NCBI RefSeq assembly: GCF_964340395.1
Contig: NC_135564.1
Coordinates: 21,584,942-21,648,941 of the forward strand
DNA: 64,000 nucleotides
From: Glandiceps talaboti
Lineage: Eukaryota; Hemichordata; Enteropneusta; Spengelidae
Direction: 5' to 3'
The position numbers and the translations under genes are program-made. Under the pieces are notes generated by a model that searched no databases, was not told the origin of the DNA, and saw only the letters and a list, made by a program, of their open reading frames with translations. Numbering within the stretch: position 1 is the stretch's first letter; each line of letters begins with the position of its first letter. Of this stretch, positions 1 through 24,626 are shown piece by piece.

Positions 1-1708
1 TTTGCCATAATTTTTAGAGACACAAAACTCATACTATATGGATAAAGGCAAAATACAATTTAGGAATAAATTTGTTTTTTAACGATTGTAGTTAGATTTC
101 TAGTTAATATATCAATGTCATATGATCTTGGTTTTTATCACAAATGATAAGCAATTATTCCTTATCACATACAATGTACCATTATATAAATTTGACACTG
201 AATACACATGGCTAATTTAATTTTCCATTTCCCGTTCACAGTTTTTGATCTGACCTGACCCTTTATTTAATTCACATCCTTCCCATACACATCCCTAGAT
301 AAAGGAATGGAGTACAATATAAATACCACTAAAGCTACCTGGCACATATTCATAGAAAACCCTAAGTCTTGTTAACCCTAGTGTACATACACATACAACC
401 TACAGGTACAGAATGGTCTTTGTCAACCAAACAATGTAGAATTCCTTGTTGTCAGGGATCATGTGTATACCATTCAGGTATTTTGATAGGTGAACCACCA
501 AACATTGTACTTGAAATCCATAGTAATTTGAAGTGACTTGAACTACATGTTTAGGTGGGGCTAACAGAATGTACAAGATGACATTTTATGCTAATCCTGT
601 TATATTTAATTTATAGTTTCAACCACTTGTTCATTGTTTAGTGACCTCAATTTTATGTAGTGTTTCCTAAATAGGCAGCATGCATAAATTTCCTTCTCAA
701 TATGGATTTTGACTACATTTGGTAGAATTTATACAGGTTTTTTTTTTTAATTTAGTTCATTGCAAAACTGGTATATTAGTAAATGTATTGAAAGTATAAA
801 CATGTGTAAATACAGTCACAGTGGTGATTCTACTAATTATGTGAATAGCACATATTGTAGCATTTCTTATTGATTTTTCATATTTAGAAAATAAACATAC
901 TTGTCCATTCCGATGGATATACATGTATACTAAACAGAACATTCAGGTCATTACCATATACAAGCCAAGTTGTACATATTCAAACAGAAAATACAGGATT
1001 TTCCATCATGACATTGCACATTTACATCATTTATTCTGTTGTGTTCCAAATTTAAGTCTAATTATCCAAAAGTGACATTATTTTTCCAATATTTTCAAAA
1101 CTATACAGCTTGTGCAGGTATAATTTACCAACAGTTTTCCTGACTGAACCAAAAATTAGTCATGACCTGTGGGTTTTGTCACTACTTGTCTTCAACTTGA
1201 AGTGACAATGCCCTCTATGTCACGAAGATTACCCTCAACTGAACAAAGACATTGTAAGTGATTGTAGTGATAATAGGCCTATAATCTAAGTACTGTTTGG
1301 AGTCTCCTCAATATTCTCTCTTTTCAATTATCTTACTCTTGTAGCAACAACTTCCTGTTAAAAAACATCAAAAAGTGTGTTATTATTTAGGGAAGAATGT
1401 CCATAAATAACACCAAATTTCACTCTGGTGATATATATACTTAACTTATTACTGTTTGCTGATTGGTTGGTCATACTGTCAATCAACTTGGAGAGATGTA
1501 AATAGATATTAAATTGGATGAAAAGTAAAGAGCAATAAGCATTGTTGTTTAGTTCCAACTCAGTACATGATTTAATTAGTACTTGAATTGATACAGTAAA
1601 ATGTAATTTGTTGACTTATTATCATTAACAAATAAAGAAAGGTGACAATACTGCCATTCGGTCTGTAAAATAAATAATCTCATCAGACTTCAGACAAACA
1701 TATATAAC
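1..1708. other. AT-rich noncoding stretch
   Basis: I see no exon with plausible coding content, no RNA gene and no obvious repeat here. Short open frames lack recognisable protein character. Confidence 0.5.
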
Positions 1709-2339
1709 TTAAAGGGTCACAAACTGAGTTTATATATTTTTGGATGAGATTTATGCTGTATTTAAAGGGTCACAAACTGAGTTTATATATTTTTGGATGA
1801 GATTTATGCTGTATTTAAAGGGTCACAAACTGAGTTTATATATTTTTGGATGAGATTTATGCTGTATTTAAAGGGCCACAAACTGAGTTTATATATTTTT
1901 GGATGAGATTTATGCTGTATTTAAAGGGTCACAAACTGAGTTTATATATTTTTGGATGAGATTTATGCTGTATTTAAAGGGCCACAAACTGAGTTTATAT
2001 ATTTTTGGATGAGATTTATGCTGTATTTAAAGGGTCACAAGCTGAGTTTATATATTTTTGGATGAGATTTATGCTGTATTTAAAAGTCACTACTTACTGA
2101 ATCATGCGTAACCATCACTTGTAATCAACTGAACTCAAACCTGATATTCAGAAATAACATATAAACGATCCGATGACATAATTTTTGGTAAGTCCCAAAA
2201 AATATTGAGGAATCAACTGTTCTACCAAAATTGTAATGTCATATAAGGCACGTATTGCATCAATATTAATATCATACTGTAATAGTTTAATTGAGGTTTT
2301 ATGTGAAGTATTTAGTAAAAGGAGTTTGTGCCACTTTAA
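1709..2339. mobile_element. TTAA-flanked MITE-like element with an internally amplified end
   Basis: TTAA at 1709-1712 and TTAA at 2336-2339 bracket short inverted ends: AGGGTCACAAACT on the left against AGTGGCACAAACT (reverse complement of the right end), 2 mismatches in 13. TTAA target sites are typical of piggyBac-type elements, so a non-autonomous piggyBac-like MITE is the best guess. The left 371 bp is a tandem array of the left end itself (separate entry). No transposase is present. The family assignment is inference. Confidence 0.5.
1711..2081. repeat. Minisatellite, 53-bp unit, 7 copies
   Basis: Seven consecutive 53-bp units start at 1711, 1764, 1817, 1870, 1923, 1976 and 2029. They are nearly identical, the main variants being GGGTCAC/GGGCCAC and AAACTG/AAGCTG. 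Each unit begins with AAAGGGTCACAAACTGAG, which is also the left terminus of the surrounding MITE-like element. Confidence 0.95.
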
Positions 2340-2507
2340 TATTGTCTATGATTTTACAATAATTTGATCTTTGATAGAAACTAAAAACATTACTATTAAA
2401 ATGTCTCTTGCTAATGTCGCTAAAAACCTCATAAAATGTTAAATATCTATAAATATAAAATGTGCTGGCACACAAGCCACTTTATAAAAAAGTCACCATA
2501 TTCAAAT

Positions 2508-2763
2508 GGAGGTTATCTTCCTTAGCAACACTGCTTCTAGGAGGTTATCTTCCTTAGCAACACTGCTTCTAGGAGGTTATCTTCCTTAGCAACACTGCTT
2601 CTAGGAGGTTATCTTCCTTAGCAACACTGCTTCTAGGAGGCTATCTTCCTTAGCAACACTGCTTCTAGGAGGTTATCTTCCTTAGCAACACTGCTTCTAG
2701 GAGGTTATCTTCCTTAGCAACACTGCTTCTAGGAGGTTATCTTCCTTAGCAACACTGCTTCTA
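2508..2763. repeat. Minisatellite, 32-bp unit, 8 copies
   Basis: Eight almost identical 32-bp units beginning GGAGGTTATCTTCC and ending GCTTCTA. One unit (2638 onward) has GGCTATC instead of GGTTATC. Confidence 0.95.
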
Positions 2764-4331
2764 GGCTGTCATTTACTGACTACTCTACATTGTAATGCTT
2801 GCAGACAGACACATTATAGTACTACTTAGTTACCGATATAGTCGCCTAGCAACCAGACTGGCAAGTTCAACAGATTGTCAGACACTCAAACAATGGCAAG
2901 GACAAAACAAATATACAAATACTTCAACAATTTCAGGTTTGACTATTTGTACTACATCTAGACTTCTGTCAAATCTTTCCTATAATTTATTTCAGTATTA
3001 TAGTTTTTTAAAACCATTGTAAATGTAATTAAGTAATAGCTAAGAGTTGATGTTTAGTTGGAAAGTTGATAATTTAATGTATTCTGGGTATATTCTATTC
3101 TTTTTTACTTGATCACTATACTGTCAAAAACAATATTTCAATACTGTCTTTATTATATGAAAAAGTAAATGATTTGAAATCAATGGAGTAAAAGATTAAT
3201 ATTGAGAAGTAAATAACAAATAACCACTGACAGTATATATTGTAGGACCTTGAAGGAGCATTCATTGATATCCACATAACCTGATTACAAATTATTTAAA
3301 ATTCACTTTAAGATTTACAGGAGTGGCAGGTGCACTTAGCATTTTAGTTTGACATTCTACCGTCTGATAAATACAATAAGCAATTGATTTCTAGTCAATG
3401 TCCAGTTCAAACTGTAACCATGTCACAGTCCAGGAGTCAATTCACTTATATTTAAACCAGTATATCACAGTTACCATGGAAATTATCAATACCAGTTGTA
3501 AGTACATGATCAATCAATGGAGAATTCCTCTACTTGAACCACAAAGTAGGTCAAATAATTTGACAAATTTAAATGTTGCTAAGATATAAAGTGAAATTAC
3601 TGGTGAAATGTTATATAGATGTGTTAGTTACCATGGTTACATGGATACTGAGTTAAAATGTTAAGAATTTGAGCATTACAAACAGTTTTAAAATGTTACT
3701 CTTACCAATTAATTATGCAAAAGCCATTTAACAGCACAAGATTGCATACATGTAATAGTTGAGATGTCAGTGTAGAACCCCTAGGGAGTAGAAAAGAAAC
3801 CTGAAATATCACGACCAATTCATGAAAACCAATGACTCAACCTCACAGAGGCATACAATAAAACGTTTCAGTAAAGGAAGAAATAGGTTTTAACAGAAAA
3901 GAAGTGAAAATAGTGGTAATAAACCAAGGGATTATGTCAAGAGCATATATAAATTTGACATGATGTTGACTGCACGGTGTCCAGCAAGAGAGAGATCATG
4001 TTGCTATAGCTACAAAATGTACCTGAAAATGTGACCAAGACTCTACCCCTTAGCAACTGACTGGCATATGAAAAGTGTGCATCAACTAAGACATGGGATA
4101 TCTAGACCTGAAGTGCAAAGAAAAATCCAACTTTCTCCAGTCCTAAGGTACTGAGACGAGCAAAATACAGGCACCTGGGGGCACAACAGTATGCTAAGTT
4201 TACATCATCACATCCTCATGATGTCAGAATACCAAGTTTGAGTTCTGCTAATAACAGGTCATAGCTTGGTATGCTTCAACTATTATTCTAACAGGTAATG
4301 GGTATCAAAAATTATTCCCTAAAAATGAAGA
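2764..4331. other. Noncoding stretch
   Basis: Only short open frames without recognisable protein character. I see no repeat or RNA gene. Confidence 0.4.
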
Positions 4332-4914
4332 AACTCGGTTTATGATAGTTTACATGACATATACTTGTGTCTATCATACAGTGACATATACTTGTGTCTA
4401 TCATACAGTGACATATACTTGTGTCTATCATACAGTGACATATACTTGTGTCTATCATACATGGCATATACTTGTGTCTATCATACATTTTTTGTACATA
4501 TATACTTGTGTCTATCATACAGTGACATGTAAACTCAGTTTATGATAGTTTACATGGCATATACATGTGTTTATCATACAGTGACATATACTTGTGTCTA
4601 TCATACAGTGACATATACTTGTGTCTATCATACATGGCATATACTTGTGTCTATCATACAGTGACATATACTTGTGTCTATCATACAGTGATGTGTAAAC
4701 TCAGTTTATGATAGTTTACATGGCATACACTTGTGTCTATCATACATGGCATATACTTGTGTCTATCATACAGCGACATATACTTGTGTCTATCATACAG
4801 CGACATATATTTGTGTCTATCATACAGCGACATATACTTGTGTCTATCATACAGCGACATATACTTGTGTCTATCATACAGTGACATATACTTGTGTCTA
4901 TCATACAGTGACGT
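4332..4914. repeat. Interrupted 27-bp minisatellite with higher-order organisation
   Basis: Units of 27 bp built on ACATATACTTGTGTCTATC followed by ATACAGTG are arranged in three blocks. Each block opens with a distinct 35-40 bp linker containing TTTATGATAGTTTACATG (about 4339, 4537 and 4703), so linker plus units form a higher-order repeat. Because 27 is divisible by 3, several frames on both strands stay open. These ORFs are products of the repeat, not genes. Two variants, CAGTGACA and CAGCGACA, are clustered: CAGCGACA occurs only in the third block. Confidence 0.9.
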
Positions 4915-6568
4915 AAGCAAAAATAAATACTACAACATACATTTTGTACATATATATGTACTCAGTGTGCAATATGATATGAAAACTAAATTCCATGAAA
5001 ATATTCCAACAAAATAATTCATTTTGTAATTCAATAAATATTGAATACTAAAGATCAACAAATCATGTGGACCTTTCCTATGCATCATGTTTGAAGAAAT
5101 TACAGTAAAATAAACATATCCCCAGAAAAAAAAATGTCTATATTCATGAAATATTATGCTTCTTTAATAAATCAAAAATAAACATGGGAGAATCATATCG
5201 AATTATGAAATTTGACCAGTATCCATGACAATGCTACGGTAACCTGCATGACCTCTAAGCCATTGCTTTAGAATTTTACTCTATCTTCATAATTTTAACA
5301 ATTGTAAATATAGCTATTGAAAGTGTCTGTCACTCTCAAAAACTGATATTTTGAAACAGAGTTAATTTGAGACTCAGCTAGCTATAGTCTACTGTACTCT
5401 ATATAGAGTGTCTTACAGTAAATGTTTTCAACTTTTGTCTATACAAATCAACAACAAACACTGCATTTCTCCGATCATTGTTGTAAATTAATTAAATAGT
5501 AATAATACTGATATTAATAAATAAGCATGTATATAGCACCATTATCCATATATCCCAAAAGTTGTTTTAAATATATGCACTTAAACAGTAAAGAATTCAA
5601 GAAAGAACATTAAAGTATACAGAGAAATGGAATTAAAAATGAATCAGATCTCAAAAAAAAAATTTATAAAATACATTTGAAAATCTAAAAAAGGAGCAGC
5701 TGCTCACAAAGATAAAATGGCAACAACAAAAAAACATGAAGATACAATGTACTTGCAGAAAGAAGGTCTAATAAAGCATAAACAATATTGAGTGAATTCA
5801 TAAGCCATAAGGTCTGTTTCAAAAGGTGAGTTTTAAGTTTAACTTTAAGTTTTGCAATTCCACGTATCAAGAGGCAAGATATTCCACAATTTCAGGGCGA
5901 CATGCAATAAATTCAAAAATGTTACACATTGCACTCAAAGTGTCAACTTGTAACATTCAATGGTAGAACTACCAAATAAAGTGCAAATTAACTGCTCAAT
6001 ACATAAAAACAAACATGATTAGTTGATACATGCTAATGTTCACTGAGAACAATTTTATCTAAAAAAAACTTGGTCTCATGGTAGTGTTAAGTGTCTGTTT
6101 ATTAGTTTGTTTGATAATTATACCAAAATGAAAGGGCATGTAAAGATCAATATCATTTAAACACAGAACTGCCCTATATTAAGAGGATTATGGCTAATCT
6201 ATGCAAATGCGGGAAATTCAAACTGCTGTACAGAGCTTCTGGGTCTTGTTTTCAGCATTTTTTCTGTACGCCGAGAAACACACAGGTCATGAATCATGTA
6301 CAAATTGTTTGTGAATGTCGTAGGATGGTAACTTGATACACTAATTAGTTGAAAATCGATCAGTTTGTATCATAGAATGTAAAAACCTTTCAAAATGAGA
6401 CAAATTCTCCTTCAAACAGCTGTTTAGATTGTTTATAGTTATGTGTGTATTTTATCACTGACCAGTCTGTGTTCAATATCATATCAAGTTTGATAAAATA
6501 TTAATTGGAAGTCCCTTGTATAGATCAATTTTATAAAAAAAAAAACATTGACTGTTTGATGTACAGGT
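4915..6568. other. Noncoding stretch
   Basis: AT-rich, with short A-runs near 5125, 5655 and 6535. No gene-like ORF, repeat array or RNA gene recognised. Confidence 0.4.
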
Positions 6569-6569
6569 C

Positions 6570-6657
<88 letters not shown>

Positions 6658-6661
6658 TGGC

Positions 6662-6713
<52 letters not shown>

Positions 6714-6733
6714 TGGCAGGCAGGCAGGCAGGC

Positions 6734-6830
<97 letters not shown>
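6569..6830. repeat. (CAGA)n microsatellite, about 65 units
   Basis: An almost pure tetranucleotide array with small interruptions (CTGG near 6657, CTGGCAGGCAGG near 6713). The serine/cysteine/leucine-rich and TDRQ-rich open frames across it come from the repeat. Confidence 0.97.
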
Positions 6831-6831
<1 letters not shown>

Positions 6832-7065
6832 CTTCACAAATAAGCAGCAAGTAAGTGAGTTTATTTAGCTGTGAATATCATGGATTACTTTCACATATTT
6901 ACAATATAAATTGTGTACTCACAGGAAATATGTAAAATGATGATTGTTACCATGGAAACTGACCTTGTTACATTTCTGTAGCACATCAATACTTCTGTAT
7001 GAGTTAAATTGCTAAGGTCTGCAACAAGTGTATGTAGCATAATGTGTCACAATTTCAAGGTCAGA

Positions 7066-8139
7066 TTACAATACACTCCACATGTACTTGTACACCACAT
7101 CTACTGTAAAGTCACATTACAATACACTCCACATGTACTTGTACACCACATCTACTGTAAAGTCACATTACAATACATTCCACATGTACTTGTACACCAC
7201 ATCTACTGTAAAGTCACATTACAATACATTCCACATGTACTTGTACACCACATCCACTGTAAAGTCACATTACAATACACTCCACATGTACTTGTACACC
7301 ACATCTACTGTAAAGTCACATTACAATACATTCCACATGTACTTGCACACCACATCCACTGTAAAGTCACATTACAATACATTCCACATGTACTTGCACA
7401 CCACATCTACTGTAAAGTCACATTACAATACACTCCACATGTACTTGTACACCACATCCACTGTAAAGTCACATTACAATACACTCCACATGTACTTGTA
7501 CACCACATCTACTGTAAAGTCACATTACAATACATTCCACATGTACTTGTACACCACATCCACTGTAAAGTCACATTACAATACACTCCACATGTACTTG
7601 TACACCACATCTACTGTAAAGTCACATTACAATACATTCCACATGTACTTGTACACCACATCTACTGTAAAGTCACATTACAATACATTCCACATGTACT
7701 TGTACACCACATCCACTGTAAAGTCACATTACAATACACTCCACATGTACTTGTACACCACATCTACTGTAAAGTCACATTACAATACATTCCACATGTA
7801 CTTGCACACCACATCCACTGTAAAGTCACATTACAATACACTCCACATGTACTTGTACACCACATCTACTGTAAAGTCACATTACAATACACTCCACATG
7901 TACTTGTACACCACATCCACTGTAAAGTCACATTACAATACACTCCACATGTACTTGTACACCACATCCACTGTAAAGTCACATTACAATACACTCCACA
8001 TGTACTTGTACACCACATCCACTGTAAAGTCACATTACAATACACTCCACATGTACTTGCACACCACATCCACTGTAAAGTCACATTACAATACACTCCA
8101 CATGTACTTGTACACCACATCCACTGTAAAGTCACATTA
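7066..8139. repeat. Minisatellite, 51-bp unit, 21 copies
   Basis: Twenty-one 51-bp units (17 codons) run from the first CAATACACTCCACATG to the final GTCACATTA. Three positions vary in combination between units: CACTCC/CATTCC, TTGTACA/TTGCACA and ATCTACT/ATCCACT. Two plus-strand frames stay open throughout (388 and 352 codons) and a minus frame is partly open, because the unit length is a multiple of three and lacks stops. No start context, splice sites or flanking coding sequence support a gene. The array ends exactly where a TA-flanked MITE begins. Confidence 0.95.
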
Positions 8140-8546
8140 AAGGGCCATATTTTTTATAGTCATATTGGTCAATAAAGTAATCTAATCTAATCTAATCTAA
8201 TCTAATCTAATATGGATGACAAATGGCTATTTATTTTGGACTTTTGATTTATAAAATAACTTTACTATATTTTTGCATTCCGAAATACAACGTAAAAGAA
8301 CATACATCAAGTCCATGTTTGTAACTCAATAATTTGCAAAAACATAAAAAGTGTGCACATTTGTTGTCATTGTATGTACAATAACAAATATTTTTCACAT
8401 TTTTAAATGTTTTGCAATTTATTAAGTTACAAATATGGACTTGATGTATTTTCTCGTATTTCAAGTACAACAAATATAGTAGAGTTGTTTTATATCAATA
8501 TTAAAATTACTGGATAAATAGCCAATTTTCATCCATGTGGCCACCG
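8140..8546. mobile_element. Palindromic TA-flanked MITE (family also at 33.73 kb), with microsatellite inside
   Basis: The left end AAGGGCCATAT (8140) and right end CCATGTGGCCACCG (to 8546) match the termini of the well-preserved copy at 33730-34066. A TA dinucleotide lies on each side (8138-8139 and 8547-8548). The two arms are long imperfect inverted repeats around a centre near 8375 (TGTATGTACAATA). A (TCTAA)n run near the left arm is absent from the other copy. TA target sites suggest mobilisation by a Tc1/mariner-type transposase (inference). Confidence 0.7.
8176..8210. repeat. (TCTAA)n pentanucleotide microsatellite
   Basis: Six perfect TCTAA units plus a partial one, located inside the left arm of the palindromic MITE. 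Confidence 0.9.
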
Positions 8547-9274
8547 TAATATGTATATATTAATGTATTTTATCACTTAAGTTACTGTTACTTTTACAGA
8601 TGTTAATATCTAAAACACAACTCCATTTTACTATGATTTCACATCTTGTAATTTTACAAAAGAATAGAAATAGAATAGATTATAATATTTATTTCTTAAA
8701 AGAATTCTTCCATGTTAAAAACACATGTCTATGTGCTGTACATTAAAATCAAAACCATTTTATCATTCAATAGATATTTTATACCGATATCAAGTAAGTA
8801 CATGTATGTTAAATTGACGTCAAGTAGGAATAAATGATAATCTACCTTCACAATCTAAATGTTCAATTGTATTAAGTAATTAAGTAATTACATGATACAA
8901 GTAGAGTTGATAATTGTAAAACTAAGTAATCTGTAAATCATTTCAAATTAGATAAAAGAGTCATTAAATATCGGAATAATATTGAGACTGACTAGAATTG
9001 AGCTGTGATTTTCATTATTGATAAAGGGAATCAGTTTTGTATTTCACTTTCACATCACTCAAAAGTGGTAATATTAGAGACAACTAATGGTTATTTGCAA
9101 TGTCAGAAAGCAGCGTGTATGCTTAAATTGATTTTGTAAAATACATTTTACCATTAGGAAGGAGATTAATTATTGCATTATTAATATTTCATTTAATCTT
9201 TCTGATTTTACCAGGATACCCAGTATTGTTTTATAAATCTGGTGTTAATATTATCTTTTGAAATGATGTACAGT
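8547..9274. other. Noncoding stretch
   Basis: No gene-like ORF. Near 8681 the string TATTTATTTCTTAAAA resembles the 3' region of the non-LTR element fragment at 55.7 kb, which may mark a small LINE tail. That is weak evidence. Confidence 0.3.
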
Positions 9275-11010
9275 ATATTATTATATCTCTAGTCCAACTC
9301 CATTTCACAGCTATCCAGTTATCAGGATCAATATTATTATATCTCTAGTCCAACTCCATTTCACAGCTATCCAGTTATCAGGATCAATATTATTATATCT
9401 CTAGTCCAACTCCATTTCACAGCTATCCAGTTATCAGGATCAATATTATTATATCTCTAGTCCAACTCCATTTCACAGCTATCTAGTTATCAGGATCAAT
9501 ATTATTATATCTCTAGTCCAACTCCATTTCACAGCTATCCAGTTATCAGGATCAATATTATTATATCTCTAGTCCAACTCCATTTCACAGCTATCCAGTT
9601 ATCAGGATCAATATTATTATATCTCTAGTCCAACTCCATTTCACAGCTATCCAGTTATCAGGATCAATATTATTATATCTCTAGTCCAACTCCATTTCAC
9701 AGCTATCCAGTTATCAGGATCAATATTATTATATCTCTAGTCCAACTCCATTTCACAGCTATCCAGTTATCAGGATCAATATTATTATATCTCTAGTCCA
9801 ACTCCATTTCACAGCTATCCAGTTATCAGGATCAATATTATTATATCTCTAGTCCAACTCCATTTCACAGCTATCCAGTTATCAGGATCAATATTATTAT
9901 ATCTCTAGTCCAACTCCATTTCACAGCTATCCAGTTATCAGGATCAATATTATTATATCTCTAGTCCAACTCCATTTCACAGCTATCCAGTTATCAGGAT
10001 CAATATTATTATATCTCTAGTCCAACTCCATTTCACAGCTATCCAGTTATCAGGATCAATATTATTATATCTCTAGTCCAACTCCATTTCACAGCTATCC
10101 AGTTATCAGGATCAATATTATTATATCTCTAGTCCAACTCCATTTCACAGCTATCCAGTTATCAGGATCAATATTATTATATCTCTAGTCCAACTCCATT
10201 TCACAGCTATCCAGTTATCAGGATCAATATTATTATATCTCTAGTCCAACTCCATTTCACAGCTATCCAGTTATCAGGATCAATATTATTATATCTCTAG
10301 TCCAACTCCATTTCACAGCTATCCAGTTATCAGGATCAATATTATTATATCTCTAGTCCAACTCCATTTCACAGCTATCCAGTTATCAGGATCAATATTA
10401 TTATATCTCTAGTCCAACTCCATTTCACAGCTATCCAGTTATCAGGATCAATATTATTATATCTCTAGTCCAACTCCATTTCACAGCTATCTAGTTATCA
10501 GGATCAATATTATTATATCTCTAGTCCAACTCCATTTCACAGCTATCCAGTTATCAGGATCAATATTATTATATCTCTAGTCCAACTCTATTTCACAGCT
10601 ATCCAGTTATCAGGATCAATATTATTATATCTCTAGTCCAACTCCATTTCACAGCTATCCAGTTATCAGGATCAATATTATTATATCTCTAGTCCAACTC
10701 CATTTCACAGCTATCCAGTTATCAGGATCAATATTATTATATCTCTAGTCCAACTCCATTTCACAGCTATCCAGTTATCAGGATCAATATTATTATATCT
10801 CTAGTCCAACTCCATTTCACAGCTATCCAGTTATCAGGATCAATATTATTATATCTCTAGTCCAACTCCATTTCACAGCTATCCAGTTATCAGGATCAAT
10901 ATTATTATATCTCTAGTCCAACTCCATTTCACAGCTATCCAGTTATCAGGATCAATATTATTATATCTCTAGTCCAACTCCATTTCACAGCTATCCAGTT
11001 ATCAGGATCA
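9275..11010. repeat. Minisatellite, 56-bp unit, exactly 31 copies
   Basis: The array is 1736 bp, which is 31 x 56. Units are virtually identical. I see only three substitutions: C to T at 9484 and at 10492 (same position of the unit, exactly 18 units apart) and C to T at 10589. Each unit contains TATCTCTAGTCCAACTCCAT and AGCTATCCAGTTATCAGG. All frames are interrupted, so no ORF results. Such homogeneity points to recent amplification or ongoing homogenisation. Confidence 0.97.
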
Positions 11011-11020
11011 AAACAAAGTT

Positions 11021-11195
11021 TGGACTGACTATTTATTTTGGATTGGCAATTTATATAAAACAATTTTATCACAGCTTCTTACTTGAAACAACATATACCA
11101 AGTCTGTGTTTGTAACTACTCAATTCATTGTGAAAAGCTAAAAAATGTATTAAAAAGTTTATTATTGTATGTATAACATAAAAATATATATTAAT
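11021..11195. mobile_element. Partial, degraded copy of the palindromic TA MITE family
   Basis: GACTATTTATTTTGGA, then a central region with ACCAAGTCTGTGTTTGTAAC and TTATTGTATGTATAA, parallels the left arm and centre of the copies at 8.2 and 33.8 kb. Only about half of the palindrome is recognisable. It directly follows the 31-copy 56-bp array. Confidence 0.5.
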
Positions 11196-12296
11196 ATATA
11201 TTTTAAGTTTAATTTGTTGTGTCAGTAGAATACTATATTCTCACAGGTTAGAATAGTTTTCTAGTGACAGAGTAAGTAGTAATGGGGGACATTTGTAAAC
11301 TGCCACTGTAAAGAGACAACTTGTGTGGTTTTTTTACAATGATGATATGCAAACATTAATCATCAGACTTCTAATGACTTCAACTTCTATTCCTTTATCA
11401 TGGGAGACATAAATCATATATTTCCTATTTCTCCATAAATTTTTATCACAGAAAAGTTCAAAGTTCTTCAAGCAAACAAAAATAATGAAAGTTATTGTAT
11501 CAAAATATTTGAGACTTTAGGACATATCAAAGAATGTGTAACTACACTAAAAATATCTAGGACTTGCATTTTTCTGATAAAGAAAATCATAATTATTCTA
11601 AACAATTCAATACTCCTTTCCCTGGTGAACTCTGCTGAGATTAAATTTAATCTCAAGAAAAATAATCTATACAAATAAGAAATTAAGTTTTGACAGCATC
11701 AATCCCGTGAGATATCCGTAAATTGACTGGAAACATTTTTGAGGAGGATATTCCTTGGTAAGCCATAAAAAATTAATAACATGACTATACTGTTCCTAGA
11801 TATGCAATTAGTCAGTGAATACTGTTGGGAAAACCATGGAATGTACAAAGAGTGTATATGATAAAATTCACCTTTGACCCTGACTGCCTTACAAACCTTT
11901 CTTTCATTTAAATGGAAATCAATATGGCTGAACACTTTAACTCTTTTCAACTATTTGATAATGTCATGAGTCAGCAATTTTCCCTTTAGATTAGCACATT
12001 TTGAAATAATGATTCATAAATTATACTTACTTCAATTATTTCATTATTGATTTGTATGTTCCTAAGTCTGACAAAGACAAATCTACTATTGTCTTGATAA
12101 ATTAGTAAGAAACACATTTTTTAAAATCATTTCAAGAGTTAATCATTAAAAAAACACAAAATATTTCGTCTTTTTAATGTAAATGTAAATGTTATCTTTT
12201 AGAAAACAGTTTTGTAGTCATCTTGTTCTTCTTCTGGTAATTTACATCATTTTGTGTTCATTTCATTGGCTTCTATTTGTACTTAGTATTTTTTAT
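11196..12296. other. Noncoding stretch
   Basis: I looked here for the missing 5' exon(s) of the SPMIP4-like gene and found nothing convincing. No repeats or RNA genes recognised. Confidence 0.35.
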
Positions 12297-12384
12297 GTAT
12301 CTGTATTTGTATATTTTTATCTCGATGCTGTGTGAGAAGAGCCTTTGGCTCAACAGTCTATCAAGTTTATCTAATAATAATAAT
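12297..12384 (+). mobile_element. Probable non-LTR retrotransposon 3' tail
   Basis: The block containing GTGTGAGAAGAGCCTTTGG and CTCAACAGTC and ending in (TAA)n near 12373-12384 has the look of the 3' end of a LINE, with a short trinucleotide tail. No coding part remains. The call rests on the tail structure and resemblance to common invertebrate LINE 3' ends. Confidence 0.4.
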
Positions 12385-12565
12385 ATACAGGCAATAAGTA
12401 CTATAGGCACTTGTATTAATGATAGAGGGCGCACTTCATAATTGAGAGACATAGTGGTTATATGTGTATAAATGTTGTTTTAATGTCTTCACATAAGAGA
12501 ATATGTATTTGTCAGTGTAGTGTCACAGAAATCTGTCTATGAAACTGTATTAGAAAAATGAGTAA

Positions 12566-24526
<11,961 letters not shown>

Positions 24527-24591
24527 GGAAACAATTTATTTTGTAGGAATTAATCCGTCCACTAGATGCACACAATAGAAAAAATTTCTAA

Positions 24592-24597
24592 AATAAA
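24592..24597 (+). terminator. Polyadenylation signal AATAAA of the SPMIP4-like gene
   Basis: AATAAA lies 66 bases after the stop codon; a second AATAAA lies near 24625. This is a normal distance for a short 3' UTR. Confidence 0.6.
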
Positions 24598-24626
24598 GTG
24601 CAAAAAAATTTGTTTATTTACTGAAA

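Noticed and set aside
6479-6850. Cys/Leu/Ser-rich and TDRQ-rich ORFs
   Set aside because: Products of the (CAGA)n microsatellite.
7009-8175. 388-codon plus-strand ORF
   Set aside because: It is only the 51-bp minisatellite read in an open frame. Other frames are open as well, and there is no gene context.
9275-11010. CRISPR-like array
   Set aside because: The repeats are contiguous identical 56-bp units with no unique spacers, in a eukaryotic genome. The same holds for the 32-, 51- and 33-bp arrays.
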